In this document: in pieces, positions 17,819 to 27,038 of the stretch
Numbering within the stretch: position 1 is the first letter of the stretch
How the letters are laid out: each line of letters opens with the position of its first letter
Assembly (NCBI GenBank): GCA_020723305.1
Contig: DYJC01000012.1
Location: 1-64,000 of the forward strand
Origin: Desulfosudis oleivorans
GTDB lineage: Bacteria; Desulfobacterota; Desulfobacteria; Desulfobacterales; SURF-7
Reading direction: 5' to 3'
Length of the DNA stretch: 64,000 nt
Made by a program: the position numbers and the translations under genes
The notes under the pieces: model-generated
The model's database searches: none
What the model was told of the DNA's origin: nothing
Seen by the model: only the letters and a program-made list of their open reading frames with translations

Positions 17819-18979
17819 TCATGAAATATCATGATTGAGGAACATATCGGCAATGCTGTCCAGAAAAAGCATGCCGGATGGTGTCAGAAAACAACGATCA
17901 TTTTTTATTTGAACCATCTGCTGGTCTTGTAAGATTTTTATGGTGCTGGAAAAGACCGTGTCAAATGGTTTTCCGAAGAGCTGGTAAAATTCATCCATGG
18001 AAAGACCCTCTGTCTGACGCAGGCCAAGATAAATGAATTCAATGATCTGCTGCTCTCGGTTCAGAATCTCCATATTCTCTATCGGCAGTTTTTGCTGTCC
18101 GAGATTCTCGATATATTTTGAAACCGATCGATGGTTCCAGGAACGGACATGATCTGAATAGGAGTGGGCAGAAGGGCCGATCCCGATATAGGGATGAAAC
18201 TGCCAGTATTTCCGGTTATGCCTCGAATACAGGCCGATGGATCGGGCATAATTGGCGATTTCATATTGCACATATTCGTGCTGTGACAGAAATTTTTGTG
18301 TGATTGAAAACAGTTCTCCTGTTTTTTGGTCATCCAGAGGCGTAAACAGGCATTTTTCGCGTTTCCGATAAAGAGGCGTATCCGGTTCATAGGTCAGGAT
18401 ATAGCACGACAAGTGTTCCGGAGAAAATAGAAGTGCTTGTTGAAGATCCTTACTCCATGATTCTATGGTCTGATCCGGAAGGCCAAAGATCAGATCCAGG
18501 CTGATATTGGAGAAGTCAGCGTTGCGTGCAGCATGGATGGTGTTTTTTGAATCCTTTGCCGTGTGAATCCTTCCCAGAAACCGGAGCCGGCTGTCCGAAA
18601 AAGACTGAATACCGATGCTCAACCGGTTGATCCCCATTCTCCGGTATTCTTTCAGATCGGATAGATCAACGGTTCCCGGGTTTATTTCCAGGGTGATTTC
18701 CGTACTCGGAAGGATGATAAAGGAGGCAAAGACGGTTTCAAGGATATACCGGATTTTAGAAGGTTTCAGCGAAGAGGGTGTTCCGCCGCCGATATAGATG
18801 GTATCAAATGATAAGTCCGGTTTTTTCCGGAGCTGGATTTCCGTCTGAACTGCATGAAGAAAATCTTCGGAAATCGACAGGTCTGTAATGGAATAGAAAT
18901 CGCAGTACAGGCATTTTTGGATACAAAAGGGGATATGGATATAGATTCCCCCGGGATGTTGATTGATAGATCGGATTAT
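17819..18979 (-). CDS. hemW: HemW-like radical SAM protein with apparent ATA start
   Basis: About 386 residues. The radical SAM cluster motif is CIQKCLYC (CX3CX2C) near residue 20, followed by GGGTPS and the HemW C-terminal domain. HemW is a heme chaperone related to coproporphyrinogen dehydrogenase. The frame is open from a TGA inside korC, yet there is no ATG, GTG or TTG upstream of the IYIHIPFC motif. The best start is ATA at 18977-18979, which overlaps the korC stop as ATAA, exactly where a coupled ATGA would be expected, with GGAG 10 nt upstream. Starting at the first internal ATG (18637) would delete the iron-sulfur site. Confidence 0.82.
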   Translation of the reverse strand: MIRSINQHPGGIYIHIPFCIQKCLYCDFYSITDLSISEDFLHAVQTEIQLRKKPDLSFDTIYIGGGTPSSLKPSKIRYILETVFASFIILPSTEITLEINPGTVDLSDLKEYRRMGINRLSIGIQSFSDSRLRFLGRIHTAKDSKNTIHAARNADFSNISLDLIFGLPDQTIESWSKDLQQALLFSPEHLSCYILTYEPDTPLYRKREKCLFTPLDDQKTGELFSITQKFLSQHEYVQYEIANYARSIGLYSRHNRKYWQFHPYIGIGPSAHSYSDHVRSWNHRSVSKYIENLGQQKLPIENMEILNREQQIIEFIYLGLRQTEGLSMDEFYQLFGKPFDTVFSSTIKILQDQQMVQIKNDRCFLTPSGMLFLDSIADMFLNHDIS

Positions 18980-19518
18980 TTTACATTTTCTCCAAGGGAA
19001 ATCCCCAGTTCAAGGGCATTCCGGTTCATTTGAATCGAATTGGCCGGCAGCCTTTCTTCAAGTATTTTCATGATGGATTCCGGTTTGACGATATTTCGAA
19101 GGCTGATTAATGCTCCGAGCATGCAGATATTGAGAACGACCGGGTTCCCGATTTTTTCCATAACATGATTATACATGGGCAGTTCGATCTGCTTTGCATC
19201 CACCTTTCGTTCGGTGGTCACATATCGTGTATCGGTGAGAAGCAATCCGCCCGGGCGGATGATGGGGAAAAATTTATTATACGCCGCCTGGGTAAGACAT
19301 ACCAGAACATTGGGCTGGGTTACCTTGGGGAAATGAATTTCGGAATCGGAAATGATGACATCGGATCGTGCGGCCCCACCCCTGGCTTCCGGGCCATAAG
19401 CCTGGGACTGCACAGCAATCAGACCTTCGAATATAACAGCCGCCTCTGCAAGGATTACCGATGCCGTGATTACCCCCTGGCCACCGGAACCCGACATGAC
19501 GATTCTGCATTTTTCCAT
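18976..19518 (-). CDS. korC: 2-oxoacid:ferredoxin oxidoreductase, gamma subunit
   Basis: 180 residues with the gamma-domain signature MSGSGGQGVITAS at the N-terminus and ESQAYGPEARGG-type segment (QSQAYGPEARGGAARSDVI). It pairs with the adjacent alpha, beta and ferredoxin-like delta genes to form a KorABCD complex that converts a 2-oxoacid, probably 2-oxoglutarate, with CoA to an acyl-CoA, CO2 and reduced ferredoxin. It is separated from korB by 2 bp, and its stop overlaps the presumed hemW start. Confidence 0.93.
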   Translation of the reverse strand: MEKCRIVMSGSGGQGVITASVILAEAAVIFEGLIAVQSQAYGPEARGGAARSDVIISDSEIHFPKVTQPNVLVCLTQAAYNKFFPIIRPGGLLLTDTRYVTTERKVDAKQIELPMYNHVMEKIGNPVVLNICMLGALISLRNIVKPESIMKILEERLPANSIQMNRNALELGISLGENVK

Positions 19519-19520
19519 AC

Positions 19521-20324
19521 CTATTTTCCTTTTACCGCTTTTTGAATGATTTTATTGTACTCACTGCAGTACTCCGGCATCTCTTTTTCAACAAAAATAC
19601 CGCGTTCAATAAGATCCGGGTTTTCCCGGCTTGCTTTTGAACCAATCGGAGTGGTGATGTTTTTATAATTTTCCATCATTTCTGCGGCACCACCCTCCTT
19701 GTTTTTTCGTCCAAAGTAAGTGGGGCACTGGGTCAGTACTTCCACTACGGAAAAACCTTTATGCTGAATGGCCTTTTGTATGATATCGGTCATCTGTTTG
19801 GCATGATAGGTCGTGGTTCTGGCAACAAAGCTGGCCCCTGCCGCAATGGCCAGTGAAACCGTATCAAAGGCATGGTCGATGTTGGTATAGGGAGATGTTG
19901 TGGCCAGTTTCCCGTAACCGGTAAGCGGAGAGAACTGCCCGCCGGTCATTCCATAGATCCGGTTGTTCATGATAATGGCTGTGATATCAATATTCCGCCT
20001 GGCTGCATGGATGAAATGATTTCCTCCGATTGCCAGGGCATCCCCATCTCCCATGGGAACAATGAGATTCAGATCCGGGCGGCTCATTTTTACGCCGGTA
20101 GCAAATGCAAGCGCACGGCCATGAATGGTGTGAAGCGTATGAAAGTCGACATACCCGGATATGCGGGCAGAGCATCCAATACCGGAAACCATCACAACAT
20201 CATTTTTTTCCAGTGCAAGGTTCTCAATGGCCCGGAGCATGCTGTTTAAAACCGTACCATGCCCGCACCCCGGACACCACATGTGAGGGAAAAAACGCTC
20301 CCGCAGGTAATCTTTGATCGCCAT
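19521..20324 (-). CDS. korB: 2-oxoacid:ferredoxin oxidoreductase, beta subunit (TPP-binding)
   Basis: 267 residues. CPGCGHG near residue 17 and SGIGCSAR near 47 supply [4Fe-4S]-ligating and substrate-site residues; the TPP/Mg motif is GDGDALAIGGNHFIHAARRN ending in NN (near 92-120). Lies 1 bp from korA and 2 bp from korC, so the genes are translationally linked. In sulfate reducers such enzymes serve the reductive or oxidative TCA route or amino-acid fermentation. Confidence 0.95.
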   Translation of the reverse strand: MAIKDYLRERFFPHMWCPGCGHGTVLNSMLRAIENLALEKNDVVMVSGIGCSARISGYVDFHTLHTIHGRALAFATGVKMSRPDLNLIVPMGDGDALAIGGNHFIHAARRNIDITAIIMNNRIYGMTGGQFSPLTGYGKLATTSPYTNIDHAFDTVSLAIAAGASFVARTTTYHAKQMTDIIQKAIQHKGFSVVEVLTQCPTYFGRKNKEGGAAEMMENYKNITTPIGSKASRENPDLIERGIFVEKEMPEYCSEYNKIIQKAVKGK

Positions 20325-20325
20325 T

Positions 20326-21474
20326 TCAGACCCCCTTTCCCTGAATCAATCGGAGGATATTCCGGATATCCGTAGGGGTGATAAACATCCCATCAACCCG
20401 GTTAGCCAGAAAAACTTTCTCCGGGTCCTCAACCGCAATTTTTACCTCCCGAAGGATCTGACCCATATTCATTTCAACGACAAGTACATGTCTGGCATTG
20501 GCACATTTTTCCCGGACAATTCCATAAGGAAACGGCCAGAGGGTTTGCAGTTCCAGAAGCCCCAGTCTTTCTCCGCGGTTTCTTCTGTTGTTTACCAGAT
20601 GAAGCGCAGACCGGGCAGATGATCCATAGGAAACCAGGATGGTTGTGGCATCTTCCAGATAAAATTCTTTGTATTTTGCAATCAGGTGCACGTTGTTGCC
20701 GATTTTATCCAGTAGGTGGCGGAGAAGCCCGTGGACGATCTGGGGATTGTCCGTGGGAAAGCCCCACATGTCATGAAAAAGACCGGTTACATTATACCGG
20801 TGAATCCCTCCGAAATCAGACATGGGAAGGCGGCCATCTTCCCTGGGGAGGTATGGATGATAATCCACACCTTGTTTCACAGAGGTTTTCAGCCGGCTCA
20901 CAATCGGGATTTGTCCGGGTTTGGGGATATGGAGCCTTTCCCGCATATGACCGGTGATCTCATCCAGCATCAGTAAAACCGGTGTTCGATAGGTTTCTGC
21001 AAGGTTGAACGCTTCGACCGTGATAGTAAACAGGTCCTGGTGATTGGAAGCGGTAAGAGCGATAATGGCATGATCACCATGGGTTCCCCATCGTGCCTGA
21101 TTAATATCTCCCTGGCTGGCATGGGTTGGCAGTCCCGTAGATGGACCGCCTCTCTGAACGTTTACGATTACACAGGGAATTTCCGTCATGATTGCATAAC
21201 CCAGTGCCTCCTGCATCAAAGAGAATCCCGGGCCACTGGTGGCAGTCATCACTTTATTTCCGGTCAAGGAAGCTCCGATGATCGCACAAAGAGAGGCAAT
21301 CTCATCTTCCATTTGAAGAAATTTTCCTCCGATCTGTGGAAGCCGAACCGCCATGTGTTCTGCAATTTCGGTTGAAGGCGTGATGGGGTATCCGGCAAAA
21401 AAATCCAGCCCGGCATATAACGCCGCTTCTACACACGCCTCATTTCCCTGGACAAATTTAATTTGGTTTTTCAT
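20326..21474 (-). CDS. korA: 2-oxoacid:ferredoxin oxidoreductase, alpha subunit
   Basis: 382 residues from the ATG at 21474 (AAGGA 8 nt upstream; another ATG three codons earlier overlaps that site). The alpha domain is recognisable from FFAGYPITPSTEIAEHMA and TATSGPGFSLMQEA, with the transketolase C-terminal-like domain after about 260. The YPITPSTE motif with no fused gamma domain is typical of four-subunit KorA. 2-oxoglutarate is the most likely substrate; branched-chain or other 2-oxoacids cannot be excluded. Confidence 0.94.
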   Translation of the reverse strand: MKNQIKFVQGNEACVEAALYAGLDFFAGYPITPSTEIAEHMAVRLPQIGGKFLQMEDEIASLCAIIGASLTGNKVMTATSGPGFSLMQEALGYAIMTEIPCVIVNVQRGGPSTGLPTHASQGDINQARWGTHGDHAIIALTASNHQDLFTITVEAFNLAETYRTPVLLMLDEITGHMRERLHIPKPGQIPIVSRLKTSVKQGVDYHPYLPREDGRLPMSDFGGIHRYNVTGLFHDMWGFPTDNPQIVHGLLRHLLDKIGNNVHLIAKYKEFYLEDATTILVSYGSSARSALHLVNNRRNRGERLGLLELQTLWPFPYGIVREKCANARHVLVVEMNMGQILREVKIAVEDPEKVFLANRVDGMFITPTDIRNILRLIQGKGV

Positions 21475-21517
21475 GTCAACCATCCTTGAGAGAATCGGGA
21501 GGTTTGTATTTCATGTT

Positions 21518-21727
21518 CTATTCATCTTCTGTCTCAACATCAATGGCAAGATCCGGGCACCTCAGTTCGCAGAGTTTGCAGCATATGCAATCCTGAGGAC
21601 GGGCTGCAAAGGCTTTATCCTTGTCATCCAGCTCCAGTACCTTTTCCGGGCAGAAATGGACGCAGATTCCGCATCCTTTGCACCACTCCTGCCGGATATG
21701 CAGTTTTTTCAGCTTTGGTTTCCCCAT
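21518..21727 (-). CDS. korD: 2x[4Fe-4S] ferredoxin subunit of 2-oxoacid oxidoreductase
   Basis: 69 residues with two CX2CX2CX3C motifs: CKGCGICVHFCPEKV and CICCKLCELRCPDLA. It passes electrons from the TPP subunit to external ferredoxin. First gene of the korDABC-hemW run, 43 bp upstream of korA. Confidence 0.94.
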   Translation of the reverse strand: MGKPKLKKLHIRQEWCKGCGICVHFCPEKVLELDDKDKAFAARPQDCICCKLCELRCPDLAIDVETEDE

Positions 21728-21847
21728 AGAGGATTCCTTTTTTCTGTTATATATTGATGATCTGTGTTTCGAATTTGTGATGATAATCGACCTGATTGAT
21801 GGAACTTAACACGATTATGGTTCGGTTTCAAAAGAAAAACAAGCAAG

Positions 21848-23020
21848 TTATATAAAACGCCTCATCATCTCATCGATCATGGCATCCACGTTGTCAGGAG
21901 TGATGCCCATTCGTTTGCATGTCTGCTCTGTCCGGGAATAGGCCATGCTGTTTTCAATATCTTTCAGCCGGGAAAACTGCCCCAATCTTCTGCCGACCTG
22001 ATAGATCATCTGTCGTTCCGGAGTCATGCCCAGAAATTCATGAAGCACATTCAGCATTTTTTCTTTTTCTTCCGGAAGACGCCCTTCAATCTCTTCAAAC
22101 AGATTCAGGATATGGTCACTTTTGATGGTGCTGGTAATCCCGGAGAGGGTCTGGATGAACAATCGTATCTCCTCTGCCATCATAATATCCGTGCATTTTT
22201 CAAAGCTTCCTTTTTCATATGCATCAAACAACTCCACATGATTAGGAATGGCCAGCGTGCGAAGCCGGATAAATTCCGGGTTGATCCGGTTCAGTGTTTC
22301 AGCGGTATCAATTGCATGAATTCTGGAAAGTTTTTTTCCGCCCAGACCCGGCATGACATACTCGGAGAGCTGGATTCCGGCCTTTTTCACCTTGATTCCG
22401 GCTTTGATATGGATTTCCTGCGTGGCACCCTTTTGAACCATTTTTAAAACCAAATCCGCACCGGATTCAAGACCAATATGGATCCGGTTCAAACCAGCCC
22501 GGGAAAAATTAATCATATCCTCATCCTGAATCCGGGCAATGGTATGGGACCTTGCATAGGAGGTGATCCGTTTTACCCACGGAAACCGGTTTTTCAGATA
22601 CTGGAGTATCTGGGTGAGGTCCTCGGGTTTTATGATCAGGCTGTTGGCATCCTGAAGAAAGATGGATTCCATGCCGGAATTGATCCAGTTGAGCGCAGCA
22701 TGAAATGCCTGCATTTCACCGGGGTTCATACCCTGCATTGCCTTGCTGATATCCGATGATTCCACGTATCCTGTTTTGTTTCCGAGGTCTTTCAGCAGGG
22801 TAACACTTTGATGCACCTGGTCGATGTCTTTCATCACATGTTCCACCGGGCGGAGGGAAAACCGGCTTCCCTTGTAAACCGGGCAGAAAGTACATCGATT
22901 CCATGGGCAGTTTCGGGTGACCCGGATCAACAGGCTGTTTGCCTCACTCGGAGGCCGGATAGGTCCTTGTTCGAATCCCGCGTATGCTTCAACCTGTCTG
23001 CTGTTTTTTGCGTTGGTCAT
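21848..23020 (-). CDS. Radical SAM protein with CX4CX2C cluster motif
   Basis: 390 residues. The cluster motif is CPWNRCTFC near residue 40, a CX4CX2C spacing rather than the standard CX3CX2C, followed by HIGLESGADLVLKMVQKG near 190. The overall pattern resembles the Elp3/COG1032-like group. The start is the ATG at 23020, overlapping the upstream phosphopantetheinyl transferase stop as ATGA; a more distant start at 23053 would lie inside that gene. It is the last gene of the long housekeeping run. The reaction is unknown. Confidence 0.85.
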   Translation of the reverse strand: MTNAKNSRQVEAYAGFEQGPIRPPSEANSLLIRVTRNCPWNRCTFCPVYKGSRFSLRPVEHVMKDIDQVHQSVTLLKDLGNKTGYVESSDISKAMQGMNPGEMQAFHAALNWINSGMESIFLQDANSLIIKPEDLTQILQYLKNRFPWVKRITSYARSHTIARIQDEDMINFSRAGLNRIHIGLESGADLVLKMVQKGATQEIHIKAGIKVKKAGIQLSEYVMPGLGGKKLSRIHAIDTAETLNRINPEFIRLRTLAIPNHVELFDAYEKGSFEKCTDIMMAEEIRLFIQTLSGITSTIKSDHILNLFEEIEGRLPEEKEKMLNVLHEFLGMTPERQMIYQVGRRLGQFSRLKDIENSMAYSRTEQTCKRMGITPDNVDAMIDEMMRRFI

Positions 23021-23631
23021 GGTGCTGTTTCTCCTGGAATATCCAATATCCATTCAATACGGGTGTTATCGTCTGTCACAACGGCAGCAACATGATTGTC
23101 AAAGGCAAAATGCTCGATCTGATAATCATGATCCTGAAAACAAACGGTCATATGATCTTTTACATTATTTTTTCTGATTTTACACGAGGAGAGTCCGGCA
23201 AGACCGATTCCCATAGTTTTCAAAACTGCTTCTTTGGCTGTCCAATATCGGAAAAGTAGCTCGGATCGATCATATGGATAGAGTGCCCATTCGTTTTCAT
23301 CCGCCACTTTTTTTTCAAGTCCGGTTGAGTAAGGCCGTATTTTTTCAATATCGATTCCGATTTTTGTAAGGGATACCACGCCTGCCACATATTCCGGTTT
23401 ATGGCTGACAGACCAGTGATATCCAAGGAAGGGCAAGGGAGTTCCTTTTTCATTTTTTGGAAATTCAGTGATGCCGATGCCGGCTTTTTCTGCAGACCGT
23501 TCCGCGGCAGACCTGGCATATTGGCTCAGAAAAAGTACTTTTTCCCGTCCTTTAAGCAGTCGTCTTTCCGGCGGCACGGAAAGTATGACCGGAAACAGGG
23601 TAACCGTATTTGGAGCTTCCGGAATCACCAT
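23017..23631 (-). CDS. 4'-phosphopantetheinyl transferase family protein
   Basis: About 204 residues. Sfp-type motifs are visible: Mg-binding GIDIEKIRP near 112 and WTAKEAVLKTMG near 150. It would transfer phosphopantetheine from CoA to a serine on carrier proteins. The start lies in GTGATGGTG; I use the ATG at 23631, which overlaps the preceding stop (TGATG), though the following GTG has better spacing from GAGGAG. It could activate the carrier protein encoded at 62036 as well as the primary ACP. Confidence 0.88.
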   Translation of the reverse strand: MVIPEAPNTVTLFPVILSVPPERRLLKGREKVLFLSQYARSAAERSAEKAGIGITEFPKNEKGTPLPFLGYHWSVSHKPEYVAGVVSLTKIGIDIEKIRPYSTGLEKKVADENEWALYPYDRSELLFRYWTAKEAVLKTMGIGLAGLSSCKIRKNNVKDHMTVCFQDHDYQIEHFAFDNHVAAVVTDDNTRIEWILDIPGETAP

Positions 23632-25763
23632 CACTCCTCAGCGTCCGGGATACGTAAAATAATCCGGACATCGGCTACTGTCGCACCTTTCCCTTCAGAA
23701 TAAACCAGCAGCGGGTTGATGTCCAATTCCCTGATTTCCGGATGATCGATAACAAGATCAGACAAGCTTACCAGCAGTTTATGGATGATTTCAAGATCGG
23801 CTTTGGGTTTTCCGCGGAAACCGTTCAGCAGGGGAAAACTTTTGATACTCCGGACCATTCTTCTGGCATTGTTCCGGCCAACAGGAGCCAATCCGAAAAC
23901 AACATCTTTAAACAGCTCGACAAAAACGCCGCCCAGACCGAACATGATTAAGGGGCCATGGCCTTTATACCGGTTCATGCCCAGAATCACCTCATTACCG
24001 GAAGGAGCCAGTTTCTGTACCAGCACACCCTGAATCTGTGCATCCGGGTTATAGGCTTTTGCATTGTTGATGATTTCCGTATATGTACTACGGACATCTT
24101 CCCTGGTTTTTATTCCGACCTTTACACCTCCGGCATCGGATTTATGAATGATCTGGGGGGATACGATTTTCATCACAACCGGATATCCCATGCTGTCTGC
24201 AATTCCAATTGCCTGATTTTCATTTTCAGCAAGAACCGTGGGCAGGGTGTGAAAGCCGTAACACTTTAAAAGATCCAGCCCGTCCAGCTCTCCCAGATAG
24301 GTCTGGCCCGAATTCATGCATTTTTTAATGATTTCAGATGCACTCTTTTTATCATGATGGAATTCAAACTGTGCAAGCTTTTGCCGCTGGATCCAACGGG
24401 TTGCGTTATACAGTTTTCCCAGTGCCCTTGCGCCGTTTTCCGGAAATTTGTAAACCGGGATGTTGTTTTTCTGAAGAAATTTTACGCCGGCAGAGACATC
24501 CACAATCCCCATGAAACAGCATACAATCGGTTTGGGGGAATTCTTGGCGATTTTAACAATCACCTCTGCTGTTCCAATGGCGTTTGTCATGGACTGCGGG
24601 GTTAATATCACCAGCGCTCCATGCACGTTTTCATCCCGGATCACCGCATTCAGGGCATTTTCATACCGATCCTGAGCCGCATCTCCGATTACATCCACCG
24701 GGTTATGAAGATTGGCAGTCGGGGGAAGGTGGCTTGCCAGAACTTCAATGGTTTCTTCACTGAATTTGGCGAGCTCTAAACCGGATGTCACGGTTACATC
24801 GGTTGCAACAATTCCCGGTCCCCCGGCATTGGTGACAATGGCAATTTTATTGCCGGTCGGAAATTTTTTCATCGCAAATGCATTGGCATAATCAAACAGC
24901 TCAACAACTGTATCCACACGGATGATTCCGGCCTCACCAAAAATTGCATCATACAGGCCTTCGGTTCCGGCAAGTGAGCCTGTATGGGAAGCAGCGGCCT
25001 GAGCGCCTGCTGAAGTTCGTCCGGATTTAATGACCAGTATGGGGGTAGGGCGATCACCCGAGGTGATTTCCTTAACCGTTTCAATGAATTCCTGACCCGT
25101 ATGCCGGAGTTCCTCCATGTAGATCATAATGACTTCGGTATGGAGATCCTGATGAAGATACTTCAAGAGGTCCAGTTCATTTACATCCGCCTTGTTTCCA
25201 ATGGAAATGAACTTTGAAAAACCAAAACCACGATCCGCAGCAAAATCCAGAACAGCCGTGCATAAAGCTCCGCTTTGCGAAATAAAGGAGATATTACCCT
25301 GATTGGGCATCCGGGTGGAAAAGCTTGCATTCAGCCGGACATCTTTATGAGGGTTGATCACGCCCAGGCAGTTTGGTCCGACAACACGGATTCCGGCATT
25401 TTTACAAATCTCAACAATTTTGTTTTCAATTTTCAGTCCCTCTGCGCCGGTCTCCCGGAACCCGGCGGAGACAATGACGATCCCTTTAACCTTTTTTTCC
25501 ACGCATTCCTCAACCGCTTTTATAGCAACCTGGGGCGGTAGGATAATCATGGCCAGATCGACCGGATCCGGAACATCCAGGAGTGTGGGGTAAGCCTTGA
25601 TGCACTGAATGGATTTGGCTTTGGGGTTTACCGGATACAGGGTACCTTTGTATCCGCCGCGTAAAATGTTCTGAAAGATATCATGACCGACCTTGCCCTG
25701 TGTGGTTGAAGCACCTAATATTGCAACTGATTCCGGTGAAAAAATTGCATCGATTCTGTCCAT
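23631..25763 (-). CDS. ADP-forming acyl-CoA synthetase (fused alpha-beta)
   Basis: 710 residues in the order CoA-binding domain (VAILGASTTQGKVGHDIF), succinyl-CoA ligase-like flavodoxin domains with the probable phosphohistidine in AASHTGSLAG near 257, and a C-terminal ATP-grasp domain (GYPVVMKIVSPQIIHKSDAG near 535). It interconverts acetyl- or other acyl-CoA plus ADP and Pi with the free acid and ATP. In anaerobes it conserves energy as ATP from acyl-CoA. The fused alpha-beta layout is standard. Position 11 bp after rsmI suggests co-transcription with housekeeping genes. Confidence 0.93.
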   Translation of the reverse strand: MDRIDAIFSPESVAILGASTTQGKVGHDIFQNILRGGYKGTLYPVNPKAKSIQCIKAYPTLLDVPDPVDLAMIILPPQVAIKAVEECVEKKVKGIVIVSAGFRETGAEGLKIENKIVEICKNAGIRVVGPNCLGVINPHKDVRLNASFSTRMPNQGNISFISQSGALCTAVLDFAADRGFGFSKFISIGNKADVNELDLLKYLHQDLHTEVIMIYMEELRHTGQEFIETVKEITSGDRPTPILVIKSGRTSAGAQAAASHTGSLAGTEGLYDAIFGEAGIIRVDTVVELFDYANAFAMKKFPTGNKIAIVTNAGGPGIVATDVTVTSGLELAKFSEETIEVLASHLPPTANLHNPVDVIGDAAQDRYENALNAVIRDENVHGALVILTPQSMTNAIGTAEVIVKIAKNSPKPIVCCFMGIVDVSAGVKFLQKNNIPVYKFPENGARALGKLYNATRWIQRQKLAQFEFHHDKKSASEIIKKCMNSGQTYLGELDGLDLLKCYGFHTLPTVLAENENQAIGIADSMGYPVVMKIVSPQIIHKSDAGGVKVGIKTREDVRSTYTEIINNAKAYNPDAQIQGVLVQKLAPSGNEVILGMNRYKGHGPLIMFGLGGVFVELFKDVVFGLAPVGRNNARRMVRSIKSFPLLNGFRGKPKADLEIIHKLLVSLSDLVIDHPEIRELDINPLLVYSEGKGATVADVRIILRIPDAEE

Positions 25764-25774
25764 GGGATTTCTCC

Positions 25775-26620
25775 TTATTTGTTTCCGGATATCTCGAGGA
25801 TTTCCTGATATATCTGTTTTCTGGGAATACCATATTGAGCAGCCATTTTCCGTGCAAGTACTGCGGTGTTGTTTCCCGGTTTTTTAAGATTTTCCGTAAT
25901 TTCATGTTTAAGATCTTCAAGGCAAACAGCACGGGTTTGCGATTTTCCGGAAACCAGCAGGGTGCATTCCCCCTTAATGGTTTCTTTTTGTTTTATTTTT
26001 TCAATAAGTTCAGATATAGTTCCCCGTTGAAACTCTTCATATCGTTTTGTGATTTCCCGTGCAAAAACGATGTCTCTTTCCCCCAGGGCATTCCGGAGCT
26101 CATTCAGCAGTTGGAGGATTCTTTTCGGTGACTCGTAGAATATAAGAGTTCCGGGAGCAAAGGCAAGTTTTTCAATCTGTTCCAGACGTTTTCCTTTTTT
26201 TTTGGGAAGAAAGCCCACTACCGTAAACACATCGGTTGGAAGCCCGGATGCGGAAAGTGCCGTAACAGCGGCAGAGGGTCCTGGAATCGGAATCGGCTGA
26301 ATATGGTTTTCGATGGCGGCCTGAACAATTCGATACCCAGGATCGGAAACCGATGGTGTGCCGGCATCGGTTACAATGGCAACCGATAACCCTTTTTCAA
26401 TTTCAGCAATGAGTTTTTGTGCTTTCTGCGTTTCATTGTGCTCGTGATAGGAAACCAGTTTTCCTTTAATGTTGTGATAGGAAAGCAGCTTTCCGGTATT
26501 CCGTGTATCCTCTGCGGCAATAATATCAACCTCCGATAATACCTTTATGGCCCGGATGGTGATGTCTTCCATGTTCCCGATCGGGGTTGCAACAATGTAT
26601 AGATTCCCTTTATCATTCAT
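25775..26620 (-). CDS. rsmI: 16S rRNA (cytidine-2'-O)-methyltransferase RsmI
   Basis: 281 residues. Tetrapyrrole-methylase fold: LYIVATPIGNMEDIT at the N-terminus, AEDTRNTGKLL near 36, and VTDAGTPSVSDPG near 82. It methylates the 2'-OH of C1402 in 16S rRNA. It lies 4 bp downstream of the YraN gene. Length is normal for the family. Confidence 0.97.
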   Translation of the reverse strand: MNDKGNLYIVATPIGNMEDITIRAIKVLSEVDIIAAEDTRNTGKLLSYHNIKGKLVSYHEHNETQKAQKLIAEIEKGLSVAIVTDAGTPSVSDPGYRIVQAAIENHIQPIPIPGPSAAVTALSASGLPTDVFTVVGFLPKKKGKRLEQIEKLAFAPGTLIFYESPKRILQLLNELRNALGERDIVFAREITKRYEEFQRGTISELIEKIKQKETIKGECTLLVSGKSQTRAVCLEDLKHEITENLKKPGNNTAVLARKMAAQYGIPRKQIYQEILEISGNK

Positions 26621-26624
26621 TTTT

Positions 26625-26999
26625 TTATGACATCCCGGTAAGGTCGAATGCGTTTTGTATGATTTCTATCAACTGCCTGTCTTCTTTCCGGTGAATGGCA
26701 ACCACATCAAATCGGGCTCTTTTATCCAGTTGATTGGTCGATTTAAGATACATCTGTGCTGTTCTGGCTATTTTTTTCTGTTTTGTCCAGGTTACAGCAT
26801 ATTTTGGATTGCCATAGCTGTTGGTCTGCCTTGCCTTGACCTCAATAAATACGATCACATCGCCATCTCTTGCGATAATATCAATCTCGCCTATTTTTGT
26901 CCGGTAGTTCCGTTCCAGGATTTTATAACCGTTTTTTTTTAATTGCTCTACAGCAATCGACTCCCCTTTTTTGCCTTGTTGTTGCTTCTGGTTTTGCAT
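26625..26999 (-). CDS. YraN family (UPF0102) nuclease-like protein
   Basis: 124 residues with the UPF0102 pattern: GKKGESIAVEQLKKNGYKIL, RTKIGEIDIIARD and VFIEVKAR, the ED-xK arrangement of a restriction-endonuclease-like fold. Commonly found between rnhB and rsmI, as here. Its biological role is not settled; DNA processing is suspected. Confidence 0.94.
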   Translation of the reverse strand: MQNQKQQQGKKGESIAVEQLKKNGYKILERNYRTKIGEIDIIARDGDVIVFIEVKARQTNSYGNPKYAVTWTKQKKIARTAQMYLKSTNQLDKRARFDVVAIHRKEDRQLIEIIQNAFDLTGMS

Positions 27000-27038
27000 A
27001 AGTTGGAATGGTCTATCGTGTATTGGTTGAGTGATAAA

